Assembly: GCF_028550595.1 (NCBI RefSeq)
Contig: NZ_JAQQGN010000004.1
Span: 1-64,000 of the forward strand
DNA: 64,000 nt
Source: Luteimonas sp. BLCC-B24
GTDB lineage: Bacteria; Pseudomonadota; Gammaproteobacteria; Xanthomonadales; Xanthomonadaceae
Reading direction: 5' to 3'
Made by a program: the position numbers and the translations under genes. Shown here piece after piece: positions 1 through 6,983 of the stretch (its first letter is position 1; the number at the start of each line of letters is the position of its first letter). Under the pieces are notes generated by a model. It did no database searches. It was not told where the DNA came from and was given only the letters and a program-made list of their open reading frames with translations.

Positions 1-88
1 CTCTTGCGCATGTCCGTCCTCTCTCGGTGACGGACTCTACCTAGCTTCGAGTGGTACGGCTCAGTGGGGGCAGGTCACAATCGGAGAA

Positions 89-110
89 GTAGGGATTGCT
101 GTTCCTCTTA
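89..110 (+). promoter_or_regulatory. Shared island palindrome, copy A
   Basis: A gapped inverted repeat, GTAGGGA, six bases, then TTCCTCTTA, lies 96 bases before the RING-like gene. It resembles sites at 2724, 6750 and 7494, each upstream of another accessory transcription unit. It is the weakest of the four copies. Its role as an operator is inferred from position and similarity only. Confidence 0.45.
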
Positions 111-205
111 CGCGGCCACTTGCCGGCGCCATAGGTTGGACAGGCAGCACGGCCGTAGCCGTCTGCGCAGACGAATCCCTGACCTTTATCTCGAGGAGTA
201 CGCAG

Positions 206-478
206 ATGGTGACGAACGCGGGCGAGATGTGCCCGATATGCCAAAAGACCTTCAACCCCGGTGACACGGCTCGGCGACACGGAAGCACGTGCGCGGCACG
301 CTTCCACTCCGGTTGCATCGACAGCTGGCTTGCTGGGCAGATCCGCGTGAACCCGGCCGCCCCTGGCGTGCTTCCCGGGTTTTCTCCTGTGACGCATACG
401 ATGGAGGCGCCGAACACGAACTGCCCGGCGTGCCAGCAGCCCTGGGCGGGGTTGACCTACGTGGACACCGTTGTTTGA
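206..478 (+). CDS. RING-H2-like zinc-finger protein (90 aa)
   Basis: This small protein carries a RING-like pattern: C9-x2-C12, C29, H34-x2-C37 and C73-x2-C76. The helix after C37 reads CIDSWL, as in RING-H2 ligases. The positions that contact E2 enzymes in known RINGs are occupied: I11 between the first cysteines, W41, and P74 in CPAC. One ligand is missing: the residue two after C29, normally His or Cys, is Ala31; H25 could substitute. The loop between W41 and C73 is longer than usual. The start has a strong GAGGAG ribosome site seven bases upstream, and a terminator follows. RING proteins are mainly eukaryotic; bacterial examples are mostly host-directed ubiquitin ligases. A ligase role is inference; a structural zinc finger is the alternative. 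No signal peptide is visible. Confidence 0.7.
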   Translation: MVTNAGEMCPICQKTFNPGDTARRHGSTCAARFHSGCIDSWLAGQIRVNPAAPGVLPGFSPVTHTMEAPNTNCPACQQPWAGLTYVDTVV

Positions 479-496
479 ACGGCAACACATCACAAC

Positions 497-523
497 AAGG
501 CCCGCCATTGGCGGGCCTTTTCT
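497..523 (+). terminator. Rho-independent terminator of the RING-like gene
   Basis: A perfect ten-base stem, AAGGCCCGCC (497-506) with GGCGGGCCTT (510-519), has a three-base loop and runs into a T-rich tail. It begins 18 bases after the stop at 478 and separates this gene from the convergent ADP-ribosyltransferase gene. Confidence 0.9.
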
Positions 524-628
524 TTTGGGGGCGTGAAGTCGGTGGCACGCGATCTGTGTGCGACGGCGGCCGTCAGGCTCTTGTCGAGTCTCTTCGCACG
601 CCGCGCGGGACAGCGTGCGTTCCGTGCG

Positions 629-1213
629 TCAGGGCATGGCCACCCAGGCGGTGGTGCCGGGCGCCTGGTAGTGGGTGATGTGCGCATACGGGATGGACGT
701 GAGGAAGGCCACCTCCGTGAGACCCACGGCGCCGACGCCGGTCAGCGCGATGAGTTGCGACGTGGCCAGGTTTGCACCCTCGAAGACGAGTCGGGTGCCA
801 ACCGCTGATGCGAGCACGTCGGAATTGTTGCCCACGGGGATGACCGCGCCCTGTCCGTTGACTTGGTAGTTGAGCGTGAACGTCATGCGGTACACGTAGC
901 TGGTGCCGTAACCGCCAGCGTCCGGGGTGACATCGGTCGAGATGTGCACTGTGTCCTGACTCTTGCCCTTCTTGATCTCCGCCATCAACGCCAGCAGATT
1001 GATGCGATTCGCGCTGTTCAGGGCGGTCTGCAGCGGTGTCGTATTCGCCGGCGGAGGCAGCGCAACTGCGGCGTAGGGGCCCGCCTGACCCATGCATCGG
1101 TTGACCAGGGCGATTGCGGTGGCTGGTGTGAGGGGCGCCCGGGCGGCGAACCCGTTCGCCGCCTGGATCTGTTCGGGAGTGCGGGTATCGCCTCGATAGA
1201 GTTGGATTGGCAT
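629..1213 (-). CDS. Cholera/pertussis-toxin-like ADP-ribosyltransferase (194 aa)
   Basis: The N-terminus, LYRGDTRTPEQI followed by GF, matches the first catalytic block of cholera-toxin A, LYRADSRPPDEI, including the NAD-binding arginine (R7 here). A strand with S92-T93 fits the STS block. TEVAFLTSIPYAHI (166-179) closely matches the toxin's QEVSALGGIPYSQI, placing E167 at the catalytic glutamate (E112 in the toxin). The first glutamate of the usual E-x-E is replaced by L165, so target choice or activity may differ. Family enzymes transfer ADP-ribose from NAD to host proteins. There is no signal peptide, and the protein holds little beyond the catalytic fold, so delivery is unknown. It is the last gene of a three-gene unit, 74 bases after its neighbour, with an AAGGAA ribosome site before the ATG. 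Confidence 0.8.
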   Translation of the reverse strand: MPIQLYRGDTRTPEQIQAANGFAARAPLTPATAIALVNRCMGQAGPYAAVALPPPANTTPLQTALNSANRINLLALMAEIKKGKSQDTVHISTDVTPDAGGYGTSYVYRMTFTLNYQVNGQGAVIPVGNNSDVLASAVGTRLVFEGANLATSQLIALTGVGAVGLTEVAFLTSIPYAHITHYQAPGTTAWVAMP

Positions 1214-1287
1214 TGCGTTTTCCTTGGAGTGGTCTGCATGGCAGCCACTGCGTTGATGGGGGGTATCGGCGCGCGCGTGCCGGCGCG

Positions 1288-2208
1288 CTAGTAGTAGTTG
1301 TTGGCCAGGCGTGCTTCAGAGGCACTTACGGCGGCCTGGTAGGCGTTGCCCCTCGAAGCCAGTGCCTTGATCGACGCGCGCACGATCTGCTGGGTCACCA
1401 GGGAGCCCGCCGTGAACGAATGCTCGACGGCGGGTCCAAAGCCGTGCGCCCTCTGCAGAACCACCGGTTTCGTGACATCAAAGCTTGCTTCCTTGAGGCG
1501 TTGCTGGATTTTCTTCACCGCCAGGTCGTACGCGCTGTCCTTCTTGGCCCATTCCTCGATGTCGAGCGTGTCCTTCGCCAGGTCCTCCGTCAGGCCGGCC
1601 TGCAGCTGCTTCATACGCCTGAGGTTCTGGGCATCGATGAGGGCGTTGCCGAACGCGGACTCGTTCTTGACGTCGTCGATGCTCTGCATGAAACGGTAGT
1701 AGATCGCTGTCGCCGTCACGGCCTCGGCGCCGAAGGTGTCCACGTCCTTGATGTTCACCGAGGTGGCATACAGGAACGAGAACAGTCCTGGCGACAGCCG
1801 GGTCATGCTGAACGCCAGGCTGGCAGCCGACGTAGACGACGACTTGGCCGCCTCCGCGACCGTGTTGACCACGTCCGAGTAGGCGGCGATGGCCTGTTCG
1901 CTCATAGCGGGCGAAGGCGAGGTTGGATCCTGTGCGGCGGCCACCGCCTTGAGCGCTGACGTGACGACCGCCGCGATCTTGTCCAGGCTGAACTCGCTCG
2001 TGTACTCGATCTTGGTGTCCGAGTTGAACGAGAGCTCGCGTGCATCGGTGACCTTGGCATCCCTGAGATGGACGCCAATTGCGTCGATGAAGTACTTCCG
2101 CGTTTTCTCGTCGTCGTCCTTTAGCAATACCGTCAGTTTGTCGATCTGTGCCTTGGCGGCGACCGTCTTGTCGGCGACGGATTCAACCGAGCCGGATGTG
2201 CATGTCAT
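1288..2208 (-). CDS. Unknown helical protein (306 aa), effector-island middle gene
   Basis: I do not recognise this protein. The ATG at 2208 is chosen because AGGAGA lies just upstream and the protein-like sequence begins there; the frame stays open further upstream without protein character. It is rich in Ala, Ser, Asp and Lys, looks mostly helical, and has no signal peptide, clear membrane segment or cysteine cluster; the only cysteine is Cys3. The middle (about 125-175) is more hydrophobic, with Phe/Tyr/Thr runs. It sits 44 bases after the 117-aa gene and 74 bases before the ADP-ribosyltransferase gene, so co-expression is likely. A translocation, carrier or immunity role can only be guessed from this position. 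Confidence 0.75.
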   Translation of the reverse strand: MTCTSGSVESVADKTVAAKAQIDKLTVLLKDDDEKTRKYFIDAIGVHLRDAKVTDARELSFNSDTKIEYTSEFSLDKIAAVVTSALKAVAAAQDPTSPSPAMSEQAIAAYSDVVNTVAEAAKSSSTSAASLAFSMTRLSPGLFSFLYATSVNIKDVDTFGAEAVTATAIYYRFMQSIDDVKNESAFGNALIDAQNLRRMKQLQAGLTEDLAKDTLDIEEWAKKDSAYDLAVKKIQQRLKEASFDVTKPVVLQRAHGFGPAVEHSFTAGSLVTQQIVRASIKALASRGNAYQAAVSASEARLANNYY

Positions 2209-2252
2209 GGTGTCTCTCCTTGTCGGGTCTCGTGGTGGACGGCGGTGTGCCG

Positions 2253-2606
2253 TTACATCCTGTTGAGTACGCCGATCAGCCGCTGGCTCGCCTCCGCTGC
2301 CTGGAAGAGCCGGAAGCCCTGCTGACCCAGGTGCGCGCGGACATCGTTGAAGGCATCGTTGAAAGGCGCCTTTTGCTGGGGGCCGAGCAGCTGGACTTGG
2401 ACGCCGTTGACCTCCATCCCTGCGACGTTGTCGTAGCCAAACGGCGCGCCGTTGCCGCCATGGACGTCGATCCATGCCTGGATTCCGTTGAAGTACGCGA
2501 TGTACGGCTGGAGGTATGGCCCTTGGTTCTGCGGGCTGGAACTGGCCCATGTCGCGAGTTGTGGATGCGCCATCTGGGTGGCGAGCTGTGCAGGCGTGAA
2601 AGGCAT
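2253..2606 (-). CDS. Unknown small protein (117 aa), first gene of the ADP-ribosyltransferase unit
   Basis: No family is recognised. The protein is soluble-looking, has no signal peptide or cysteines, and is rich in Gln, Asn, Pro and aromatic residues in its first half, with a more regular helical end. A GGAG element lies about ten bases before the ATG at 2606. It is the promoter-proximal gene of the unit that ends in the ADP-ribosyltransferase, and a near-perfect palindrome lies 118 bases upstream. Small proteins in this position often serve as chaperones, immunity or adaptor proteins, but nothing in the sequence decides between these. Confidence 0.7.
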   Translation of the reverse strand: MPFTPAQLATQMAHPQLATWASSSPQNQGPYLQPYIAYFNGIQAWIDVHGGNGAPFGYDNVAGMEVNGVQVQLLGPQQKAPFNDAFNDVRAHLGQQGFRLFQAAEASQRLIGVLNRM

Positions 2607-2917
2607 GGCGGTCGTTCTCCGGCGGGTGGCTGAGGTAACAGGGGGGCGTCGGTGCGCTTGACCTGTTCATTGCGAGGCGATCGAGTGCTGCATGCCCACC
2701 GTAGGAGCCCAGGCGGTGCTCCGGTAGGGGAACGACGTTCCCCGGTTCTGTGCCGCCGCACGCCGTCAGCGAACGGCCCGCCACGCCGCAGGTAGCGCCG
2801 TGAGATGCATCGCCTGGATGCGCGGTGGCAGGGCTCTCGCGGCAACCGCGCAGCAGCCCAGCTGCAATCCGCCCGTGCGGCCGACGTCAGTCAACGTCGA
2901 TGCGCCGCGAACGGAAG
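2607..2917. other. Intergenic region between the two minus-strand island units
   Basis: This 311-base gap holds the palindrome at 2724-2745 and presumably the promoter of the 117-aa gene. No convincing coding frame was seen. Confidence 0.6.
2724..2745 (-). promoter_or_regulatory. Shared island palindrome, copy B
   Basis: GTAGGGGA, six bases, then TTCCCCGG. Its core GGGGAAC-GAC-GTTCCCC is a perfect seven-base inverted repeat. It is the most symmetric of four similar sites and lies 118 bases before the 117-aa gene. Probable regulator-binding site for the ADP-ribosyltransferase unit. Confidence 0.6.
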
Positions 2918-4582
2918 TCAGTGGCGGAGCAAGCGCGCCAGGTCTGCCGGCGTGCCGGGGAAGAGGTCGAGGTCCGCGGCGCTGGGGCTTGCCGGCAGCC
3001 GATCAGAGCGCTGCCAGAACGCGAAGGTGGTCCATGCCGGCGGCAGGCGCGGGGCGGGGGCGTCGGTCCAGTCGGCAATCCAGAGCGGGTATTGCGCGAA
3101 CTGCGGATCGTGCAGGTAGGTGCTGCCCATGCTCCAGTTGGTGTAGAGCAGCGGCATGCAACCCAGGCGGTGCCGTGCGCGCTCGAGCGCGGCCAGCACG
3201 ATGCGCGCAACGTCTTGTTTGTCGTGGGGCGGGCCGCGCGGAGTGAAACTGAGTTCCTCGAAGTCGATGGCCAGGCAGAGATCCCGGGACGTGGCCGGCC
3301 CCAGGGCGTCGACGGCGTTGTCGACCTGGGCGATGGGGTCCTCGTCGAGCCTGAGAAACACGTAGGCGCCCCGATAGATGCCGCGTTCGGCCATCAACTG
3401 CCAGTTGCTGTGGAACTCGTGGTCCAGGCGCCGCCCATAGGCCACCCGGACGAAGGCGAAATGCAGATCCGGCACGGCGTCGAACACCGCGCTGGCGCCC
3501 CGCGCGCCGTGGCCGGACCACTGGGAGATGTCGGTGCCGAGCAGGGCGGATGGCGCGGGCTGCGGTATGTCTACGGTCGCATCATGCGGGTCCAGGTCAT
3601 GGTCCTCGCGCAGGGGCGTGGGCCAGGTCTCCGGCATGGCCGGCGGTTGCGCCGATGCAGTGGGGCTTTGGGAGGGCGGGAGGGGGCCGGGATGCGCATC
3701 GGCGCTGATGTCCTGCGACACCGCGAGGAACTCGGCGACATCGTCCACATACACGCCGATGCCCACGCCGAACGCCACGCAGAGCTTGCAGGCGACGAGG
3801 GCGGCCACCCACCTGGGGCAGCGATGCGCGCGGCGCCGACGCGTCGGGCGCGATGCCGATGCTGAAAACGCACTGCCCGGCCATGCCGCCGCATCCCACG
3901 TCGTGTGGGGCAGGGCCTCGTCCACCAGGTCTGGCGATGCCGCATCCGCGTCCGTGGGCTCCGGTGCCCCCTCTGCCTCGACGCGCGTGGGGCGGGTGCG
4001 CTCGGACGCGAGCGAATCGCGAAGTGCGGTGGCCCGCGCGTCGGCCCGGATTGCCATTACGCCGCTGGTGAACTGCAGCAGCAGTGCGGAGGCCTCGGGG
4101 CCGAAGGGATGCCCGACATACCGCACGTCGCCGCCGGCGCAGCGGATCTCGGTGGGATCCTCGGTGTAGTCGCCCGCCGCATTGAGCACGATGCGCGGCG
4201 TGCCGTGCTCCACGGCGACGCGCGGCGTATCGAAGATGTCGCCGATGCAGCGGAAGGCGCCGGGCGTGGCGTGCGCGACAGGGTGCGCGGTGGCGATGCC
4301 ACAGCGCGCCATGTCGGCGAGCAGCACGGCGGCGGACAGGGTCTCCGCCCCCAGTCTGTCGCGTGTGCCCGCCTGCGCGACCGCGACGTAGAGGTAGGCG
4401 GCCCCGGCGTCCGGCTGAAGGATCAGTCCGGTACCGGGGCGCGGCGAGAACCACGCCCGTTGCCATGCTTCACTGAGCGCGATGGGGCCGTCCGCGCAGG
4501 CGGCCAGCACGGCGCGCAGCCAGGCGCGATCGGTCTCCGGCAGGCTGGCCAGCGCCCGCACGAATCGGATGGCGGAATGCAT
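2918..4582 (-). CDS. Membrane-anchored GH25 lysozyme with unknown N-terminal domain (554 aa)
   Basis: Residues about 347-552 form a glycoside hydrolase family 25 (muramidase) domain. GTDISQW supplies the first Asp (D351), and AIDFEE supplies the catalytic D440-x-E442 pair; the later YTNW and PLWIADW blocks also fit. GH25 enzymes cut the MurNAc-GlcNAc bond of peptidoglycan. One hydrophobic segment (about 258-279) follows a basic stretch (RPTRRRRAHR), so the N-terminus is predicted cytoplasmic and the lysozyme domain periplasmic. The first 200 residues match nothing I know. Bacterial GH25 proteins usually have a signal peptide and wall-binding repeats, not this layout. The gene follows the 502-aa gene by 32 bases. 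Roles in wall remodelling for export, or in lysis, are possible. Confidence 0.85.
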   Translation of the reverse strand: MHSAIRFVRALASLPETDRAWLRAVLAACADGPIALSEAWQRAWFSPRPGTGLILQPDAGAAYLYVAVAQAGTRDRLGAETLSAAVLLADMARCGIATAHPVAHATPGAFRCIGDIFDTPRVAVEHGTPRIVLNAAGDYTEDPTEIRCAGGDVRYVGHPFGPEASALLLQFTSGVMAIRADARATALRDSLASERTRPTRVEAEGAPEPTDADAASPDLVDEALPHTTWDAAAWPGSAFSASASRPTRRRRAHRCPRWVAALVACKLCVAFGVGIGVYVDDVAEFLAVSQDISADAHPGPLPPSQSPTASAQPPAMPETWPTPLREDHDLDPHDATVDIPQPAPSALLGTDISQWSGHGARGASAVFDAVPDLHFAFVRVAYGRRLDHEFHSNWQLMAERGIYRGAYVFLRLDEDPIAQVDNAVDALGPATSRDLCLAIDFEELSFTPRGPPHDKQDVARIVLAALERARHRLGCMPLLYTNWSMGSTYLHDPQFAQYPLWIADWTDAPAPRLPPAWTTFAFWQRSDRLPASPSAADLDLFPGTPADLARLLRH

Positions 4583-4614
4583 GAGGGCGCGGCTCCTTGC
4601 GGTCGATGTCGGCG

Positions 4615-6123
4615 TCAGCCGCCACCGCCGGCGTCAGCAGGCGGCGGATCGGCGTCCTTGCCTCCTGTGCCGGGTGTTGCCGGGCTGGAGTCGTCGATCG
4701 AAACCGCCAGGTATTTGCCGGGGTAGTACTTGGCCATCCAGCCCTGCGCCAGCTGCGAGGCGGTGATCCGCTTGAGGTAGTAGGTGATCGGCGCGCCGAT
4801 CTTGCCGTCCAGGCACTTCTGCACGTAATCGTCCAGCGCATCCATCATGGAATTGATGTCGATGATCTTGTTGGCGCCGTCGTCGATGTCCTTCAGCGCG
4901 GAGAGCGCGCTTTCCATCTGTCCTGACTTCATGGCCACCAGGCCTTGCCCTGTGCGCGCGGCAGTGGCGGACGATGCGACGGAATCCCGCTCGGTCTGGG
5001 TCACCCCTTGCAGCTTGAGCAGGGCGGTCATCGACGCCGATCCGTCGTTGTCGGCGAATTCGCGCACGCCCATCTTCACCTGGTTGGACTTGATCGACGG
5101 GATGGAGCCGATGGTGGTCAGGGTGCAGTGGGAGGTGATGTTCTGCGAGGACAGCAAGGATTTGGCATCGTCACTGAAGGTCCGGCTGATGCCGAAGCCG
5201 CCGGACGCGCTCTGGAACCAGCTGCCGACCTTCATCTGTGTCTGCAGCGAGGAGGCGATGCTCGCCATCGCCTCGCTGCTCCGTGTATCGGTGGTGTTGA
5301 GGATGTGCACCATGCCGATGAAGCAGGAGCCCATGGTGGCGCCGGAGAGGATCGTGAGTGCCTTTTCGTCCTTGGTTTCGGAGCGTGCGGCGATGTCCTG
5401 AATGCTGGCCGGCGAATCGGTCTTGATCATGTCGTCCGGAAAAAAGGCGTTGAACGCCCGGACGCCCTTGTCGACATCGAGAATCAGCGGCGCGAGCAGT
5501 ACGGCGTCCTTGTGGGTGCAGGTGATGGCGATCACCAGCGTGCCGCTGATGCTGTGGTTCTGGGTCTGGCTGTGCACCTGGCTGGCCGACGAGCGCGAGG
5601 CCTGGGATGCGAACGAACTGCCCAGATACCCGACCTGGCCGCTGATGAACTGGGCGACGTCGGAGGCATGACTGCCCGAGTCCTGGGCGTTCTCGTCCCG
5701 GCTGAAGTACTGGATGTTCATCCGCAGGCCGTCGGCCGAGAGCGGCATCTGCTTGATCTGGCTGCGGTTGTAGTCGATGGGGGATTCGATGGACTCGCTG
5801 ATACCCGGAAGCTTCGCGCGCAGCGGTTGTGTGGCCCGGATGGCCTGGATCTTCGCCTTGGCGTAGGCCTCGGCGGCCGCGGACACCGACTGGCCGAACT
5901 CGGCGCGTTCGGCGTCCAGTTCCTTCGTGTCGATGCCCATGCCGGCGAGCTCCTGGGACGTCATGTCCAGTGAGCGCTTGGTCGCGAGCAAGGAGTTGAG
6001 CGAGTCTTCGGCGGCGTCGGCGGGCGCCTGCGCCGCGGCGATCTGCTCGAGCACTTCGAGTCGCTCTCTGCTGACCACATTGCCGAGGGCAAGGGCGGGG
6101 TCGTACGGGATGGTGGATGGCAT
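4615..6123 (-). CDS. Unknown Ser/Ala-rich protein (502 aa) of the effector island
   Basis: I cannot assign a family. The start at 6123 has GGAG seven bases upstream. Residues 1-130 look helical (Ala/Glu/Gln-rich). Residues about 150-400 are Ser/Thr-rich with alternating hydrophobics, suggesting beta structure, and contain scattered cysteines (THKDAVLLAPLILDVDKG is a typical stretch). A helical part follows, and the C-terminus is a low-complexity Pro/Gly/Asp tail. There is no signal peptide or obvious membrane helix. The opening PSTIPYDPALALGNVV seems familiar from fungal hypothetical proteins, but this is unverified recollection. It lies between the Mor-like regulator and the lysozyme gene and is probably co-transcribed with both. 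Confidence 0.75.
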   Translation of the reverse strand: MPSTIPYDPALALGNVVSRERLEVLEQIAAAQAPADAAEDSLNSLLATKRSLDMTSQELAGMGIDTKELDAERAEFGQSVSAAAEAYAKAKIQAIRATQPLRAKLPGISESIESPIDYNRSQIKQMPLSADGLRMNIQYFSRDENAQDSGSHASDVAQFISGQVGYLGSSFASQASRSSASQVHSQTQNHSISGTLVIAITCTHKDAVLLAPLILDVDKGVRAFNAFFPDDMIKTDSPASIQDIAARSETKDEKALTILSGATMGSCFIGMVHILNTTDTRSSEAMASIASSLQTQMKVGSWFQSASGGFGISRTFSDDAKSLLSSQNITSHCTLTTIGSIPSIKSNQVKMGVREFADNDGSASMTALLKLQGVTQTERDSVASSATAARTGQGLVAMKSGQMESALSALKDIDDGANKIIDINSMMDALDDYVQKCLDGKIGAPITYYLKRITASQLAQGWMAKYYPGKYLAVSIDDSSPATPGTGGKDADPPPADAGGGG

Positions 6124-6196
6124 GGTGGGTCTCCGGATGAAGTGTCGAATGGGTGGGGAGCGAGCGACATGCCGTCGCTTCGATGTGCGTTGGCGT

Positions 6197-6685
6197 CTAG
6201 TTGCGGTAGGCCTTCAGCTGACGCCTGGACACGCCGAAGGTGGCGTGGAGCATTTCGGGGGGCCACTTTCTGGCGACGGCGACACGGATGGCCGCCCGGC
6301 GCAGCGACAGGAACAGGCCCCAGGAGCTGGGAATGTCCAACTGGCCGTTCACGTCGGCGATGTCGCGCCAGTGCTGGTAGACCACCGACGGCACGTCCAA
6401 GCCGGTCATGTCGAAAAACCGCGCGGCGCGCGTCGGAAGATAGAGGCGCTTGCCGCCGTAGCTGTTGACCAGGTCGATGATCAACTCGAAGCCGCCGATC
6501 GCACCGATTTCGGCCAGCGACGCCGGCAACGCCTCGACCACGAACGCCTTGTTCTGCTCGCAGAAGCTCACGCACATGTGCCGCGATTCGCCCTGGAAAA
6601 TCGACGCGCCGCCGATCAGGCTGATGAAGCACTCGCCCGGCTGCATGCCGGAAACGCGCCACTGCGACGTCCCTGTGTGGTCCAT
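6197..6685 (-). CDS. Mor-like (phage Mu middle operon) transcription activator homologue (162 aa)
   Basis: The central AEIGAIGGFELIIDLVNSYG followed by GKRLYLP resembles the core of the Mor family, where a helix leads into a GG-x-x-xYxP turn. The C-terminal stretch with FGVSRRQLKAY fits the family's helix-turn-helix. Mor proteins activate the middle promoter of Mu-like phages and are often reused in genomic islands. The N-terminal 50 residues, with several Cys and Met, are not part of that domain. It is the first gene of its unit, and a shared palindrome lies 65 bases upstream of its start, so it may regulate itself and the other units. Assignment rests on a short motif match. Confidence 0.5.
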   Translation of the reverse strand: MDHTGTSQWRVSGMQPGECFISLIGGASIFQGESRHMCVSFCEQNKAFVVEALPASLAEIGAIGGFELIIDLVNSYGGKRLYLPTRAARFFDMTGLDVPSVVYQHWRDIADVNGQLDIPSSWGLFLSLRRAAIRVAVARKWPPEMLHATFGVSRRQLKAYRN

Positions 6686-6749
6686 GAAACCCCCTGTGCA
6701 TCCATGGCAGTTGGTGGTGCCTCACGCTATGGAGGCGTCCAACGCGGGT

Positions 6750-6771
6750 GTAGGGGATCGGTCTTCCCTAG
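6750..6771 (-). promoter_or_regulatory. Shared island palindrome, copy C
   Basis: GTAGGGGA, six bases, then TTCCCTAG. It sits 65 bases before the Mor-like gene and matches the copy at 2724 closely in both half-sites and in spacing. Probable operator of the regulator/502-aa/lysozyme unit. Confidence 0.6.
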
Positions 6772-6773
6772 TG

Positions 6774-6794
6774 GCAGAAATTTTCGGCTTCTGC
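6774..6794 (-). repeat. Inverted repeat GCAGAA-N9-TTCTGC in the regulator promoter region
   Basis: Six-base arms (6774-6779 and 6789-6794) flank an A/T-rich centre, directly next to palindrome copy C. It could be a second protein-binding site; no copy was noticed at the other island promoters. Confidence 0.35.
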
Positions 6795-6918
6795 GGAATT
6801 CTGTGATGGGATCGCGGGTTCCGCGGCACGCTCGGGCCGCGTTCAACGCGCTGCGTCATCACGGCGTCATGGCCCTGGGTGATCGGATCTTCTGTGACGG
6901 CAACGCCGGCGAGCAGGC

Positions 6919-6953
6919 AGAAAAACGGGGGTGCGGATAAGCGCACCCCCGTT
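6919..6953 (-). terminator. Rho-independent terminator of the 147-aa gene
   Basis: A perfect twelve-base stem, AACGGGGGTGCG (6924-6935) with its complement (6942-6953), has a six-base loop. On the minus strand it is followed by a run of Ts. It lies about 30 bases past the stop of the gene ending at 6984 and insulates the Mor-like unit from that gene. Confidence 0.9.
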
Positions 6954-6983
6954 CGGGACAGCGTCTTCAGCCCTCGCAGCGAA

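Noticed and set aside
41..508. Minus-strand frame across the RING-like gene
   Set aside because: It has no ribosome site and is Arg/Pro-rich, while the plus-strand frame has a strong ribosome site, a terminator and a zinc-finger pattern.
629..1213. Classing the 194-aa protein as an inactive remnant
   Set aside because: Although the first Glu of E-x-E is Leu, the other catalytic blocks, ribosome site and full domain length are intact, so it was kept as a real gene with altered motif.
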